From an uncultured bacterium (GTDB lineage: Bacteria > Bacillota_I > Bacilli_A > RFN20 > CAG-826), in assembly GCA_949285455.1 (NCBI GenBank), contig CASDXP010000001.1, positions 124,001-188,000 of the forward strand: a stretch of 64,000 bases of DNA, read 5' to 3'. The position numbers were made by a program, and so were the translations under genes. Numbering within the stretch: the stretch's first letter is position 1; the number at the start of each line of letters is the position of its first letter. Below are positions 1 to 8,471 of this stretch, one piece after another. The notes under the pieces were generated by a model. It was not told the origin of the DNA and did not search any database. It saw only the letters and a program-made list of their open reading frames with translations.

Positions 1-474
1 TTGAAATTCGCTTATTTGCTCAGCTAGAAAACAGACGACATATTGAGCTTCAAGTAGACCATTTTGATCTTTAGAAACATCTAAGACACCTAAAAGCCTT
101 TTAATTTTAATATCGATACCAGCTTCTTGTTTGACTTCGTTGATAGCTGCTTCGCTCGGCGTATCGCCTAAATCGCACCATCCACCTGGTAAGGAATAGG
201 CATTATCTTTACTTTCTCTTACGAGCAGTAGTTCATTTTTTTCATTGAACACTAAGGTTCGACAAGAAATATTAGGTGTCGGATATAAATCTTTAATAAA
301 ATAATTCGGGCGATCAAATTTTTCATCTAAAAAATGTTCTAAAACATCCATCGACCTCTCTTCTACTTCCTTATAATTTTCAATAGCGTAAGGGTCTTTA
401 GAATATTTTAAGCCAATCTTTGCAATAGCGAGCATCCTCAAGACGTAATTATAAAATTCTTTGTTATCGATCAT
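1..474 (-). CDS. Nudix hydrolase, C-terminus cut by the window edge
   Basis: The reverse strand from 474 reads without a stop to base 1, giving about 158 residues; the C-terminus lies outside the window. Residues 1-60 resemble the helical N-terminal domain of YjhB-type ADP-ribose pyrophosphatases. A Nudix box follows at about residues 97-120 (GGWCDLGDTPSEAA, then NEVKQEAG). It is slightly degenerate: D replaces the first E, N the R, and Q one of the EE pair, so metal binding may be weaker. The start ATG at 474 is preceded by a GAGGT ribosome binding site. The family hydrolyses nucleoside diphosphates linked to another moiety; the substrate is not known here. The downstream neighbour is divergent. 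Confidence 0.85.
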   Translation of the reverse strand, partial: MIDNKEFYNYVLRMLAIAKIGLKYSKDPYAIENYKEVEERSMDVLEHFLDEKFDRPNYFIKDLYPTPNISCRTLVFNEKNELLLVRESKDNAYSLPGGWCDLGDTPSEAAINEVKQEAGIDIKIKRLLGVLDVSKDQNGLLEAQYVVCFLAEQISEFQ

Positions 475-523
475 ATTTTTACCTCATTTTTAAATAAATT
501 AACTAGCATTCGTAAATTACACG

Positions 524-529
524 TATAAT
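524..529 (+). promoter_or_regulatory. -10 box TATAAT of a near-leaderless gene
   Basis: A perfect TATAAT lies 10 bases before the ATG at 540 and 4 bases before the ATG at 534. No ribosome binding site is visible. Transcription would start near 536, so translation from 540 would use a leader of only a few bases. Confidence 0.5.
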
Positions 530-539
530 AATAATGTTT

Positions 540-992
540 ATGGATAATTTTCTCTACTCTTTATTGAGCATGCCCGCGATCATTGCTATCACCGCTATCA
601 TAGTCATCCTTCTCGGTGTCGCAATTTTCTTGTTGACTGGTTTCATCCACGTCAAGAAAGGCTACATCGCTATTATCGAACGCGTCGACATCTACGTGAA
701 GATGTCTAAGAAACGCTGGAATTATTTCCCACCTATTTTATATCGCCGCGCTGGCTATTATTTTTTAGGGATAAATGATCGAGAAATTAATCTTCCTAAC
801 GGGGTGAAAGCTAAATTATTTTATGAAATTAAAGATGTTTTACTCTATCATTATTCCGGCCACAACATCAAAGCCGCTATCGATAGATATTATTTTTTAA
901 ATAATAATCATCTCAATATCGACATATTAAAAGATGCTTTAAATTCGATTGGAATAAATTTTATTGAAATCGTCGAAATTAAACAAAATTAA
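540..992 (+). CDS. Single-helix membrane protein with short SPFH-like domain
   Basis: This 150-residue protein has one strong membrane helix at residues 10-35 and then a domain beginning HVKKGYIAIIERVD. That pattern, with a later NLPNGVKAKLFYEIKDV segment, recalls the start of an SPFH/stomatin domain, but it is much shorter than stomatins and lacks their coiled coil. The ATG at 540 is preferred to the one at 534 because the -10 box would start transcription after 534. The stop codon is only two bases from the convergent glmS stop. No function can be given; the SPFH link is an inference from pattern only. Confidence 0.5.
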   Translation: MDNFLYSLLSMPAIIAITAIIVILLGVAIFLLTGFIHVKKGYIAIIERVDIYVKMSKKRWNYFPPILYRRAGYYFLGINDREINLPNGVKAKLFYEIKDVLLYHYSGHNIKAAIDRYYFLNNNHLNIDILKDALNSIGINFIEIVEIKQN

Positions 993-994
993 TA

Positions 995-2779
995 TTATTC
1001 GACGGTGACAGATTTAGCTAAATTGCGAGGCTTATCGACATTTAAGCCTTTTTTAATAGCAGTATAATAAGTTAGATATTGAGCGACCATCACTTTCGAC
1101 ATCGGCGAAAGGTATAATGGTGAATCGCAGACGACGATATCATCGCCTTCAATTGATAAAGATTTAGATGAAACGACGAATACTCTTCCACCCCTCGCTT
1201 TAATTTCTTGGAAACCGTTGCGCATTTGATGGGCAGTTTTTTCTTCGGAAATAAAAGCGATGGAAGGAAATTTATCAGAGATGAGCGCAATCGGACCATG
1301 TTTCAATTCACCAGCTTGGACAGCGCTAGAATTGATGTAGGTCACTTCTTTCATCTTCAAAGCCCCTTCTAACGCAGTCGAATAATCGATGCCTCGCCCT
1401 AAGAAGAACAAATTATCGTATTTAGCAATTTCTTCTGCAATAGGAATAAGTTTTTCTTTGTTTTGAATAATTTTTTCTAAACATTTAACTTGTTCTCTCA
1501 TCTCATTGAAATGATGACCTTTGATGAAAGCTGCATCTAAAAGCATGATGAGCAACGCAAGTTCGGATTGATAAACTTTCGTCGATGCCACGCTTACTTC
1601 TACGCCACTATAAAGATTTAAATAATATTCAGCTTTTCTTGCCAAAGAAGAATAACGATTATTCGTAATTGTTAAAAGATGATAAGCGTTATCTTGAATG
1701 AACGGAATACATTTGAGCAAATCTGCTGTTTCGCCACTTTGCGAAATGATAATGAACAGAGGATTTTTACTCATGACGACTGGATGATAAGCGAATTCAC
1801 TGGCGATGTAAGCGCTAGCGAGTTTACCCTTCGCTCTAAGTAGATCGACAGCGATCAAAGAAGCGTGATAGCTTGTTCCACAAGCTAAGAAAATAATTTC
1901 GCTCGCTCTTTCAATAATTTTTAATAATTTTGCGTCAAAAGTATATTCGTCATTGAAGACGTAATTTTTAATTAATCTTTCGATGCAGCTTGGCGTTTCT
2001 TCAATTTCTTTTAGCATGAAATGAGGATAGCCATTAAGTGAGACATCAAGATTTTCACTACTTCTTTCGACGAGTTTAATTTTTTCTTCTACGCCTTGAA
2101 AGAAGACGTGAATTTCATCTTTAGTAATGTAGCCATATCTTCCATCTTTTAAATCCACGAACTGATGCGAAATATCCGCCATCGGAATTTGATCGCTCGC
2201 AAGATAATTGGCCCCTTCACCTTTACCAATTAATAAAGGTGATAAATTTTTAGCAAAATAAAGTCGCTGAGGTTCATCAAAATGAACGATAGCTAAAGAA
2301 TAAGAACCATTTAATTTAGAAGTAGCAATTTCGATAGCTTCAAGCATGTTTTTAGCGCTATTTCGAAGATGATAAGCGATTAAATTTGCAATAATTTCAC
2401 TATCGGTATTGCCGTAGAATGAGACACCTTTAGAAACTAAAAAATCTCTAATCTTCGTAAAATTTTCAATCACTCCGTTATGTACTAAAATAATTTTACG
2501 GTCGAATGAATGGACAGGATGACAATTAGAAATTGTTACTCCACCATGCGTCGCCCATCTAGTATGAGCGATACCGACGCTAGGAACTTGTTCAAAAGTC
2601 GAAGGTACTTGCCTATCTAAGTTATCGACGACACCGACGCTTCTTTCGAGCAAAGAAAAAGTGCCATTAGTGACAAATAAACCACAAGAATCGTAACCAC
2701 GATATTCAAGTTTTCTTAATCCATTTAGTAAATAACTACGAAAATCTAATGCCCCACAGGCACCAACGATACCACACAT
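995..2779 (-). CDS. glmS: Glutamine-fructose-6-phosphate aminotransferase (isomerizing)
   Basis: GlmS makes glucosamine-6-phosphate from fructose-6-phosphate and glutamine, the first step towards UDP-GlcNAc and peptidoglycan. The 594-residue length is normal. The N-terminal glutaminase domain starts MCGIVGACG with the catalytic Cys2, and HTRWATHG and NCHPVHS follow. Two SIS sugar-isomerase domains come after it, with ACGTSYHAS and SQSGETAD in the first, and the protein ends in the conserved KSVTVE. It follows glmM by 7 bases, so there is no room for a glmS ribozyme and the pair is co-transcribed. The start ATG has an AGGA site about 11 bases upstream. Confidence 0.97.
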   Translation of the reverse strand: MCGIVGACGALDFRSYLLNGLRKLEYRGYDSCGLFVTNGTFSLLERSVGVVDNLDRQVPSTFEQVPSVGIAHTRWATHGGVTISNCHPVHSFDRKIILVHNGVIENFTKIRDFLVSKGVSFYGNTDSEIIANLIAYHLRNSAKNMLEAIEIATSKLNGSYSLAIVHFDEPQRLYFAKNLSPLLIGKGEGANYLASDQIPMADISHQFVDLKDGRYGYITKDEIHVFFQGVEEKIKLVERSSENLDVSLNGYPHFMLKEIEETPSCIERLIKNYVFNDEYTFDAKLLKIIERASEIIFLACGTSYHASLIAVDLLRAKGKLASAYIASEFAYHPVVMSKNPLFIIISQSGETADLLKCIPFIQDNAYHLLTITNNRYSSLARKAEYYLNLYSGVEVSVASTKVYQSELALLIMLLDAAFIKGHHFNEMREQVKCLEKIIQNKEKLIPIAEEIAKYDNLFFLGRGIDYSTALEGALKMKEVTYINSSAVQAGELKHGPIALISDKFPSIAFISEEKTAHQMRNGFQEIKARGGRVFVVSSKSLSIEGDDIVVCDSPLYLSPMSKVMVAQYLTYYTAIKKGLNVDKPRNLAKSVTVE

Positions 2780-2786
2780 ATATTAA

Positions 2787-4142
2787 TTATTCCTCGCTTT
2801 CAATAACTCGATAGATATTTTGACAAATCTTCTCACAAAGTTCTAAAGTTTTAGCTTCGCACATGATACGGATAAGAGGTTCCGTTCCGCTTTTACGAAT
2901 AAAAATTCTTCCTTCACCATCTAATAAATTTTCATTTTCTTCGATGATCTTTTTAACTTTTTCATTTTCTAACACTATGGAATTTTTATCTTTAAGACGA
3001 TAATTTAACATCAACTGCGGATAGATAGTTATCTCTTTTAGGACTTCATCAAAATTATGGCCCAATCTAACATATTCATTAAGTAAAGCGACCATAGTAA
3101 GAAAACCATCGCCTGTTTCAAGTTTATCATATTGAATAATATGACCTGATTGTTCTCCACCTAAAATGTAACCATGTTCTTTTAAACTTCTTTGAACATA
3201 TTTATCGCCCACATCCGTAGTGATGACATCGATATGTTCTTTTTCTAAAGCTTTCAATAAACCGATGTTAGACATTTTCGTAATGACAATTGCATTACCT
3301 ACTAATTTATTTTGTGCTTTCAAAGCTTTCGCTAAAATAAATAAAATCTTATCACCATCGATTACTTCACCATCACGATTGATGCACATCACTCGATCAG
3401 CGTCGCCATCGAAAGCAAAGCCAAGGTCAAAATGACCTTCTTTCATCTTTGTAACGATGCCCTCTAAATGTGTGCTACCAGCATTGAGGTTAATATTTTT
3501 ACCATCTGGTTGATCATTTATAAAAGTAACTTCCGCTCCTAAGGTAGCAAAAAAAGCTGGTGCAATTGCGCTTGCAGAACCATTTGCTAAATCGAGAAGT
3601 AAACGTATGCCTTTTAAATCGGAAGTAAGATAAGATTTTAAAAATTGTACGTATTCTTCTTTCACTTTCGAAGATGGAACAAGTTTACCAGCGTGAGCGA
3701 ACTTCTTAATTTCTAAATCATCTTTTTCTTTTTCGATATATTGTTCAATTTCTACTTCTAAATCTTCGCTTATTTTTGAACCGGTACTAGAGAAAACTTT
3801 TATCCCATTATCGGTGTAAGGATTATGGGAAGCAGAAATCATGATACCATAGGTATATTTTCTTTTATTGATAAGATAAGAGACGCTAGGAGTCGAAGTC
3901 ACCCCTAAATCGTAAACATTAGAGCCAGATTTAGTAATACCTTCCACTAAGGCACTTAAAAGTAAAGAACCACTATATCTAGTGTCCCTTCCGATGACGA
4001 TATAATTTCTTTTACCAGTTGTATTAAATCCAATATAACGGCCAAGGCGATAAGCCATCTCACGCGTCAAGCCTTCACCATATTTTCCTCTGATGCCATC
4101 CGTGCCAAATAGGTGCGGGGTAATTTGATTACATTTCTTCAT
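2787..4142 (-). CDS. glmM: Phosphoglucosamine mutase
   Basis: GlmM converts glucosamine-6-phosphate to glucosamine-1-phosphate. The 451-residue protein starts MKKCNQITPHLFGTDGIRG, matching the FGTDGIRG start of the family. The active-site serine loop ISASHNP and the metal loop DGDADR are present, as is the C-terminal phosphate-binding RKSGTEPLIRIM. An upstream in-frame extension would add 38 unrelated residues read inside cdaA and is rejected. The chosen ATG overlaps the end of cdaA by 14 bases, suggesting translational coupling. In Bacillota GlmM can bind and restrain CdaA, which fits this tight linkage. Confidence 0.96.
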   Translation of the reverse strand: MKKCNQITPHLFGTDGIRGKYGEGLTREMAYRLGRYIGFNTTGKRNYIVIGRDTRYSGSLLLSALVEGITKSGSNVYDLGVTSTPSVSYLINKRKYTYGIMISASHNPYTDNGIKVFSSTGSKISEDLEVEIEQYIEKEKDDLEIKKFAHAGKLVPSSKVKEEYVQFLKSYLTSDLKGIRLLLDLANGSASAIAPAFFATLGAEVTFINDQPDGKNINLNAGSTHLEGIVTKMKEGHFDLGFAFDGDADRVMCINRDGEVIDGDKILFILAKALKAQNKLVGNAIVITKMSNIGLLKALEKEHIDVITTDVGDKYVQRSLKEHGYILGGEQSGHIIQYDKLETGDGFLTMVALLNEYVRLGHNFDEVLKEITIYPQLMLNYRLKDKNSIVLENEKVKKIIEENENLLDGEGRIFIRKSGTEPLIRIMCEAKTLELCEKICQNIYRVIESEE

Positions 4143-4947
4143 TATTCTCTTCCTCTTCATCTCGCATGTAATTTTCGAAGACACGGAGGAAGTTATCGAG
4201 TTGTACGGATTCGAGTTCGCCTCCATAAGCGATGGAAATACGGCCTGTCTCTTCACTTACGACGACAGTGACGGCATCGGAAATCTCACTGATGCCAATA
4301 GCCGCGCGATGTCTAGAACCATATTTGCCAGTAAGCGGTTTAGTGGTCGGAGTAAAATAGACGCTCGCGGCGACAATTTTATCGCCGTGAATGACGACTG
4401 CACCATCGTGCAAACGTGTGCCTGGATAGAAGATAGTGACGAGTAATTCCATCGTCACCGGTGCTTCGACGACCGTGCCACTACGCATTACATCGCTTAA
4501 TGGCGTATGCCTTTCAAACGTGATGAGAGCTCCAATTTTATGTTTGGATAAATATTGAACTGCATCATCAACTGTTTTATAAAGAGCTTCACGATCGAAA
4601 ATTCTTTCCACTTTATTTCTTCTTCCGACATTTAAAAGACGCTTACTTTTAAGTGGATTAGCAAGATAGCTACGCAAAGTAGAAATGTTAACGGTAAAGA
4701 CAAGAATTAGTCCAGCTGCGAATAAGACGAAACTAACAATAGTTAAGATATCCATGTTCAAGATGAAACTTAAAATGGTGAGGAAAGCTAGAACACTAGA
4801 GTAAATGTAAACTGGAATGCGTTTGATAAATTTAAAGACGATGAAAAGGAAAAAACCTAACAAGAGAATGAGAATGATCAAAGTTAAGATATTTTGCCAA
4901 TTCGTAAAATCTTTGACGACACCAGTTGCATTAAATGTTCCAGGCAT
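4129..4947 (-). CDS. cdaA: Diadenylate cyclase (c-di-AMP synthase)
   Basis: CdaA joins two ATP to make c-di-AMP, a messenger that controls K+ and osmolyte uptake and wall homeostasis. Three membrane helices occupy about residues 20-95. The DAC domain follows with the catalytic LHDGAVVI and the GSRHRAAIGISE motif. At 272 residues it has the usual length. An AAAGGA site lies 9 bases before the ATG. In most Bacillota the order is cdaA-cdaR-glmM; here glmM overlaps cdaA directly and no YbbR/CdaR gene lies between or beside them. Confidence 0.96.
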   Translation of the reverse strand: MPGTFNATGVVKDFTNWQNILTLIILILLLGFFLFIVFKFIKRIPVYIYSSVLAFLTILSFILNMDILTIVSFVLFAAGLILVFTVNISTLRSYLANPLKSKRLLNVGRRNKVERIFDREALYKTVDDAVQYLSKHKIGALITFERHTPLSDVMRSGTVVEAPVTMELLVTIFYPGTRLHDGAVVIHGDKIVAASVYFTPTTKPLTGKYGSRHRAAIGISEISDAVTVVVSEETGRISIAYGGELESVQLDNFLRVFENYMRDEEEENNEEM

Positions 4948-4968
4948 AAGACTAATTCCTTTCTAAAG

Positions 4969-5454
4969 TTAACGAATCCAACGGTGAGCAAATCTAGAAG
5001 CCGCGGCCGCTGCAATCGCACCGACGATATCGTCGATGAATGTATTACAGTGTCCATCTTTTTTGCCTTCTTTGTTCAGTTTATCAATAATCTTATATTT
5101 CTTCTTATCGATGTAACCAAAATTGGTCAAAGCAATAGAGCCATATAAGTTACAAATACCGTAAGCTAAAACTTCATCTACACCATATAGGCCTTCATCA
5201 CGGTCTAATAATTCTTCTAATTCCTTATCGTGAAATGATTTCGATTCGACGAGTCGATCAAGTTCGATCGCCGTCATAATTGCGAATTGCACTTCTCTTT
5301 TTTCGATGACGCTTACGACAGATTCACGTAATTCTTCCATCTTCAAATCGAGATGATAATCCGCTTGTAAATATCTTGCGCATTCCGCAATATCATCGAT
5401 ACTTACTCCACGCATTTCCAATAAGTCGATACATTTTCTTAAATAATCAGCCAT
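4969..5454 (-). CDS. YutG-like phosphatidylglycerophosphatase A family protein
   Basis: The protein of about 161 residues has the PgpA/YutG pattern: RDEGLYGVDEVLA, YGSIALTNFGYIDK, and a C-terminal HCNTFIDDIVGAIAAAAASR. The family is linked to dephosphorylation of phosphatidylglycerophosphate, but YutG-type members lack the C-terminal membrane helices of E. coli PgpA and their role is unsettled. A longer frame begins at 5520, but an extended -10 (TGGTATAAT, 5479-5471) lies inside it. The start is therefore at 5454 or 5466; neither has a clear ribosome binding site. It opens the cdaA-glmM-glmS operon. Confidence 0.8.
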   Translation of the reverse strand: MADYLRKCIDLLEMRGVSIDDIAECARYLQADYHLDLKMEELRESVVSVIEKREVQFAIMTAIELDRLVESKSFHDKELEELLDRDEGLYGVDEVLAYGICNLYGSIALTNFGYIDKKKYKIIDKLNKEGKKDGHCNTFIDDIVGAIAAAAASRFAHRWIR

Positions 5455-5470
5455 AATTTTTACCATATCG

Positions 5471-5479
5471 ATTATACCA
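5471..5479 (-). promoter_or_regulatory. Extended -10 promoter of the yutG-cdaA-glmM-glmS operon
   Basis: The reverse strand reads TGGTATAAT, an extended -10. It is 4 bases before the ATG at 5466 and 16 before the ATG at 5454, and no ribosome binding site follows. The -35 region is weak (TTTCAC at 17 bases). A short or absent leader is implied. Confidence 0.5.
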
Positions 5480-5637
5480 AACATAGTTTGTAAGTGAAAG
5501 TTAGATTTTTTCTTCAACATTCAATAACGCTAATTTAGCCGATAAAAGTCCATTATTTACGTGAGAAATATTTTTAAATTATTTTCGAATCGCTCGATAA
5601 AAATTAACACTTGTTCAAAAATTGTTACTTTTGGCAG

Positions 5638-5665
5638 TCGACAAAAAACACTTATAGAGTATAAT
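5638..5665 (+). promoter_or_regulatory. Sigma-A-type promoter of the DegV gene
   Basis: TCGACA (5638-5643) and TATAAT (5660-5665) are separated by 16 bases. The AAGGAG ribosome binding site is at 5681-5686, just before the ATG at 5694. This is one of the few promoters in the window with both boxes and a normal leader. Confidence 0.6.
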
Positions 5666-5693
5666 ATAGGCAGTCAATTTAAGGAGAACAAAT

Positions 5694-6590
5694 ATGAAAG
5701 TTTATATTACCTCTGACGACAACTCGGGCATTACACCAGAAGAAGCAAAGAAGCTCAATATCACTATCATTTCGATGCCTATCATCATCGATGGTTCGCC
5801 CTATTATCAACATAAGACATTAACTGAAAAAACTTTCTATGAAAAATTGATGGGTGGCTCTAATGTTTCCACTTCTCAACCTTTACCACAAGATTTAGTT
5901 AACGTTTGGGATAAGTTATTAAAAGAATACGATCAAATCGTCCACATACCAATGTCAAGCGGCTTATCAAACTCTTGTCAAATGGCCAAAATGCTCGCCG
6001 AAACTCCTCCATACGTCGGTAGAGTTTTCGTCGTCGATAACCATCGAATTTCAGTCACTTTAAAAAGTTCAGTCTACGACGCAATCGCCTTAGCGAAACT
6101 TGGTTTAAGCGGACAAGAAATCAAAGATAAGTTAGAAGAAGATGGCTTCAATTCAGAAATTTATATTATGGTCGACACCTTAAAATTTTTAAAGAAAGGT
6201 GGCCGTGTTACCCCTGCCGCAGCGGCGTTTGCAGGTGCGCTTAACATCAAACCCATCTTAAAAATTGAAGGTGAAAAACTTGACGCATTTAAAAAAGTCA
6301 TCGGAACGAAGAAAGCTAAATTAGCGATGATCGAAGCTATCGAACATAACTTAGCGACGAACTTCAAGGATACACCACGCGAACAATTAGCGTTCGCTAT
6401 CGCTTATACTTTCGATGAGAACGAAGCTAATTTATTTAAAAGACAAGTTTTAGAACATTTTGGTATCAAAGATGTGATGATGAATCCCTTGTCTCTTTCC
6501 GTCGCTACGCACATTGGACCAGGCGCCTTAGCGATCACTGTCACTCACGTCTTCGATAAAAATTTATCGGTAGATAATTATCAAGAATAA
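5694..6590 (+). CDS. DegV family fatty-acid-binding protein
   Basis: The 298-residue protein has the DegV fold markers: a TSDDNSGI start, GGSNVSTSQP at about residues 55-64, IPMSSGLSNSCQMA at about 86-99, and a KFLKKGGRV segment near residue 165. DegV/FakB proteins bind a single fatty acid and hand it to the FakA kinase for phosphorylation before phospholipid synthesis. No fakA lies in the window, so the role is inferred from the family. The gene is monocistronic, with its own promoter, an AAGGAG site and a terminator. Confidence 0.92.
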   Translation: MKVYITSDDNSGITPEEAKKLNITIISMPIIIDGSPYYQHKTLTEKTFYEKLMGGSNVSTSQPLPQDLVNVWDKLLKEYDQIVHIPMSSGLSNSCQMAKMLAETPPYVGRVFVVDNHRISVTLKSSVYDAIALAKLGLSGQEIKDKLEEDGFNSEIYIMVDTLKFLKKGGRVTPAAAAFAGALNIKPILKIEGEKLDAFKKVIGTKKAKLAMIEAIEHNLATNFKDTPREQLAFAIAYTFDENEANLFKRQVLEHFGIKDVMMNPLSLSVATHIGPGALAITVTHVFDKNLSVDNYQE

Positions 6591-6595
6591 GGATG

Positions 6596-6620
6596 AAAGA
6601 GCGAACAATCGCTCTTTTTT
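6596..6620 (+). terminator. Rho-independent terminator after the DegV gene
   Basis: A 9-bp stem AAAGAGCGA / TCGCTCTTT with an ACAA loop is followed by a T run. Confidence 0.9.
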
Positions 6621-6644
6621 CGTCCTCAAAAAAGGAGATAAATT

Positions 6645-7145
6645 ATGGAAAAGAAAAATAAGGAATTACGCGGTCTTCGTCTCTTCTATCACGTCATGAA
6701 ACAGACCCATATGTTACCAATTATCGGTGGCTTCATCATCTATTTTTTCATCATGGCCACCATCATCTTTTTCACTTGTAATACAAGCGTCACCGAATAT
6801 TCTAACATCAATAATTATGGCGATGCTTTATGGTTTAGCTTTGCTAGCGTCTTCACTATTGGTTATGGTGACATCTGGGTTAGCGGCGCTCTTGGTCGTA
6901 TCCTCACCGTCTTACTTGTCATCTACGGCGTCTTCATCATCGCTATCATCCCTGCTGTCTTTTTAACTTATTATCAAGAGAAAATGAATCAAAAATTTAA
7001 CACTTCTACCTCTTATCTATTAGATAAATTAGAGCACCTAGAAGATTTGAGTAAAGAAGAATTAAAAAATCTCTCTTCTGACATCAAGAATTTTAGACGT
7101 AGAAAAGAGACTTTCAGAAAGGAAAAAGACGAAACGTCAAATTAA
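6645..7145 (+). CDS. Two-helix potassium channel pore protein
   Basis: The 166-residue protein has two membrane helices (about 20-45 and 85-110) around a pore loop with the selectivity filter TIGYGD near residue 72, as in KcsA-like and Kch-like channels. The C-terminal 50 residues are charged and helical, with no RCK domain of their own. An AAAGGAG site precedes the ATG. The stop shares the palindrome TTAA (7142-7145) with the convergent trkA-like gene, so both genes end on the same four bases. Two separate RCK proteins next door suggest gating partners, which is an inference. Confidence 0.93.
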   Translation: MEKKNKELRGLRLFYHVMKQTHMLPIIGGFIIYFFIMATIIFFTCNTSVTEYSNINNYGDALWFSFASVFTIGYGDIWVSGALGRILTVLLVIYGVFIIAIIPAVFLTYYQEKMNQKFNTSTSYLLDKLEHLEDLSKEELKNLSSDIKNFRRRKETFRKEKDETSN

Positions 7146-7801
7146 GAGAAAATTTCTTCTAATTCTTTGAATAAATTATCGCTTGCGAAGAACATAATTC
7201 TATCGCCAGGATAAATCATCGTTTGACCATTCGGGACAATTAAATCTTCCCCATGATAAATTGCGATCATCAAAGCGGACTTCGGTAGATGGAGTTCGCT
7301 TACTTTTTTACCTACAGCGTGGCTTCCTTCATTCGCCACTAATTGGACGATTGAATGTCCACCTTTGGAAAGTTTTAACAAAGTTAAGAATGAACGCATG
7401 CTCATCTCTTCCACTACTAGGTGACCGATGATATCAGCTTGGTTGATAGAAGCATCCACGCCCATACCAAAATTGAAAAGCCAGGCGTTGTTAGGATTGT
7501 TGACACGTGCGATGACTCTAGGCGCTTGAAATTCAAATTTAGCGATCATCGAACAGACTAAATTTGTTTCATCATGTCCCGTCACGCAAGCGACGACATC
7601 AGCCTTATCGATATTGACTGTCGCTAAGACGTTAGGATCGCTCGCATCGCCATATAAGACATGTTCCTCACCAAATTTTTTCATCAAATTAGAAATGTGC
7701 GATTGATTGAAATCGATGACCATGAAGTCACAATCATTTTTCTTTAAGAGGTCGGCCATGTAAGTACCGATTTGTCCACCACCAATAATTAATGCATACA
7801 T
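7142..7801 (-). CDS. TrkA/KtrA-type RCK protein (second copy)
   Basis: The 219-residue protein has a Rossmann-type RCK_N domain starting MYALIIGGGQIGTYMADLL, an acidic end of strand beta-2 (VIDFN) and YGDASDP, followed by a TrkA_C (RCK_C) domain from about residue 135. Such proteins sit on the cytosolic face of K+ transporters or channels and bind nucleotides; in KtrA relatives the RCK_C domain binds c-di-AMP. Only 15 bases separate it from the upstream paralogue, so they are co-transcribed. No TrkH/KtrB pore gene is nearby. Confidence 0.92.
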   Translation of the reverse strand: MYALIIGGGQIGTYMADLLKKNDCDFMVIDFNQSHISNLMKKFGEEHVLYGDASDPNVLATVNIDKADVVACVTGHDETNLVCSMIAKFEFQAPRVIARVNNPNNAWLFNFGMGVDASINQADIIGHLVVEEMSMRSFLTLLKLSKGGHSIVQLVANEGSHAVGKKVSELHLPKSALMIAIYHGEDLIVPNGQTMIYPGDRIMFFASDNLFKELEEIFS

Positions 7802-7816
7802 AATTATTCTTCCCTC

Positions 7817-8467
7817 CTAAATGCCTAAAATATTTTTCAAAGTGCGTTTCGCTGAAGTACGAGTGACAAGGTAAAGAATATCACCCGTTTGAATGACATC
7901 TTCTTTCTTTGGGATGAAAGAAGTATCATCTCTTACAATCGCGATGACTTTGATATTTTGTTCTTCTTCAATTTCTTCTAATATCATACCTTCGACGCTC
8001 GGTGTCGCGGTGATACGAACGATTTCTGTCGAAGCATCGCGACCTAGTAAGGCTAAAGAATCGAAAGTATTAAATGAGACGAGTTCGATTGCCCTATCGA
8101 CAGCGAAACCAGTAACGGAAATTGTCCTTATACCTAACGCTTCAAAAATCTTTGCTTTCCTAGGGTTATAAATACGCGCGATGACATGTTTTACATAGTA
8201 GATGTCTTTAGCAATCTTTGCCATCACACTATTAATTTCATCGCTTCCCGTCGCGGCGACGAAGATATCCGTATATTCAATTTCTGCCTCTTCTAAAATA
8301 TCTTTATCCATCCCATTTCCGACGATTTGGGTGCCGTTAAAATCCGCGCCTAAATCGTAAAATTTATCGGGTGATAAATCGATGATGGTAATCGTATGGC
8401 CGCGCCTATAAAGTTCAAGCGCTAAAGCGGAACCAAATTTTCCTGAACCGACGATGAGTACTTTCAT
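7817..8467 (-). CDS. TrkA/KtrA-type RCK protein (first copy)
   Basis: The 216-residue protein starts MKVLIVGSGKFGSALALEL, a GxGxxG-like nucleotide site, with FVAATGSDEINSV in the RCK_N domain and a TrkA_C domain in the last 75 residues ending near TGDILYLVTRT. It is a paralogue of the following gene, so the pair may form a mixed gating ring. It lies 4 bases after the P-type ATPase stop, which places ATPase, RCK and RCK in one operon for cation homeostasis. Confidence 0.92.
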   Translation of the reverse strand: MKVLIVGSGKFGSALALELYRRGHTITIIDLSPDKFYDLGADFNGTQIVGNGMDKDILEEAEIEYTDIFVAATGSDEINSVMAKIAKDIYYVKHVIARIYNPRKAKIFEALGIRTISVTGFAVDRAIELVSFNTFDSLALLGRDASTEIVRITATPSVEGMILEEIEEEQNIKVIAIVRDDTSFIPKKEDVIQTGDILYLVTRTSAKRTLKNILGI

Positions 8468-8471
8468 AAAA

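Noticed and set aside
2780-2786. glmS ribozyme upstream of glmS
   Set aside because: Only 7 bases separate glmM and glmS, and no ribozyme-like sequence is present.
4143-4256. Longer glmM start at 4256 giving 38 extra residues
   Set aside because: The added part lies inside cdaA, resembles nothing in the family, and GlmM proteins start just before FGTDGIRG.
5455-5520. Longer yutG start at 5520
   Set aside because: An extended -10 promoter lies within that extension, so the longer product could not come from this promoter.
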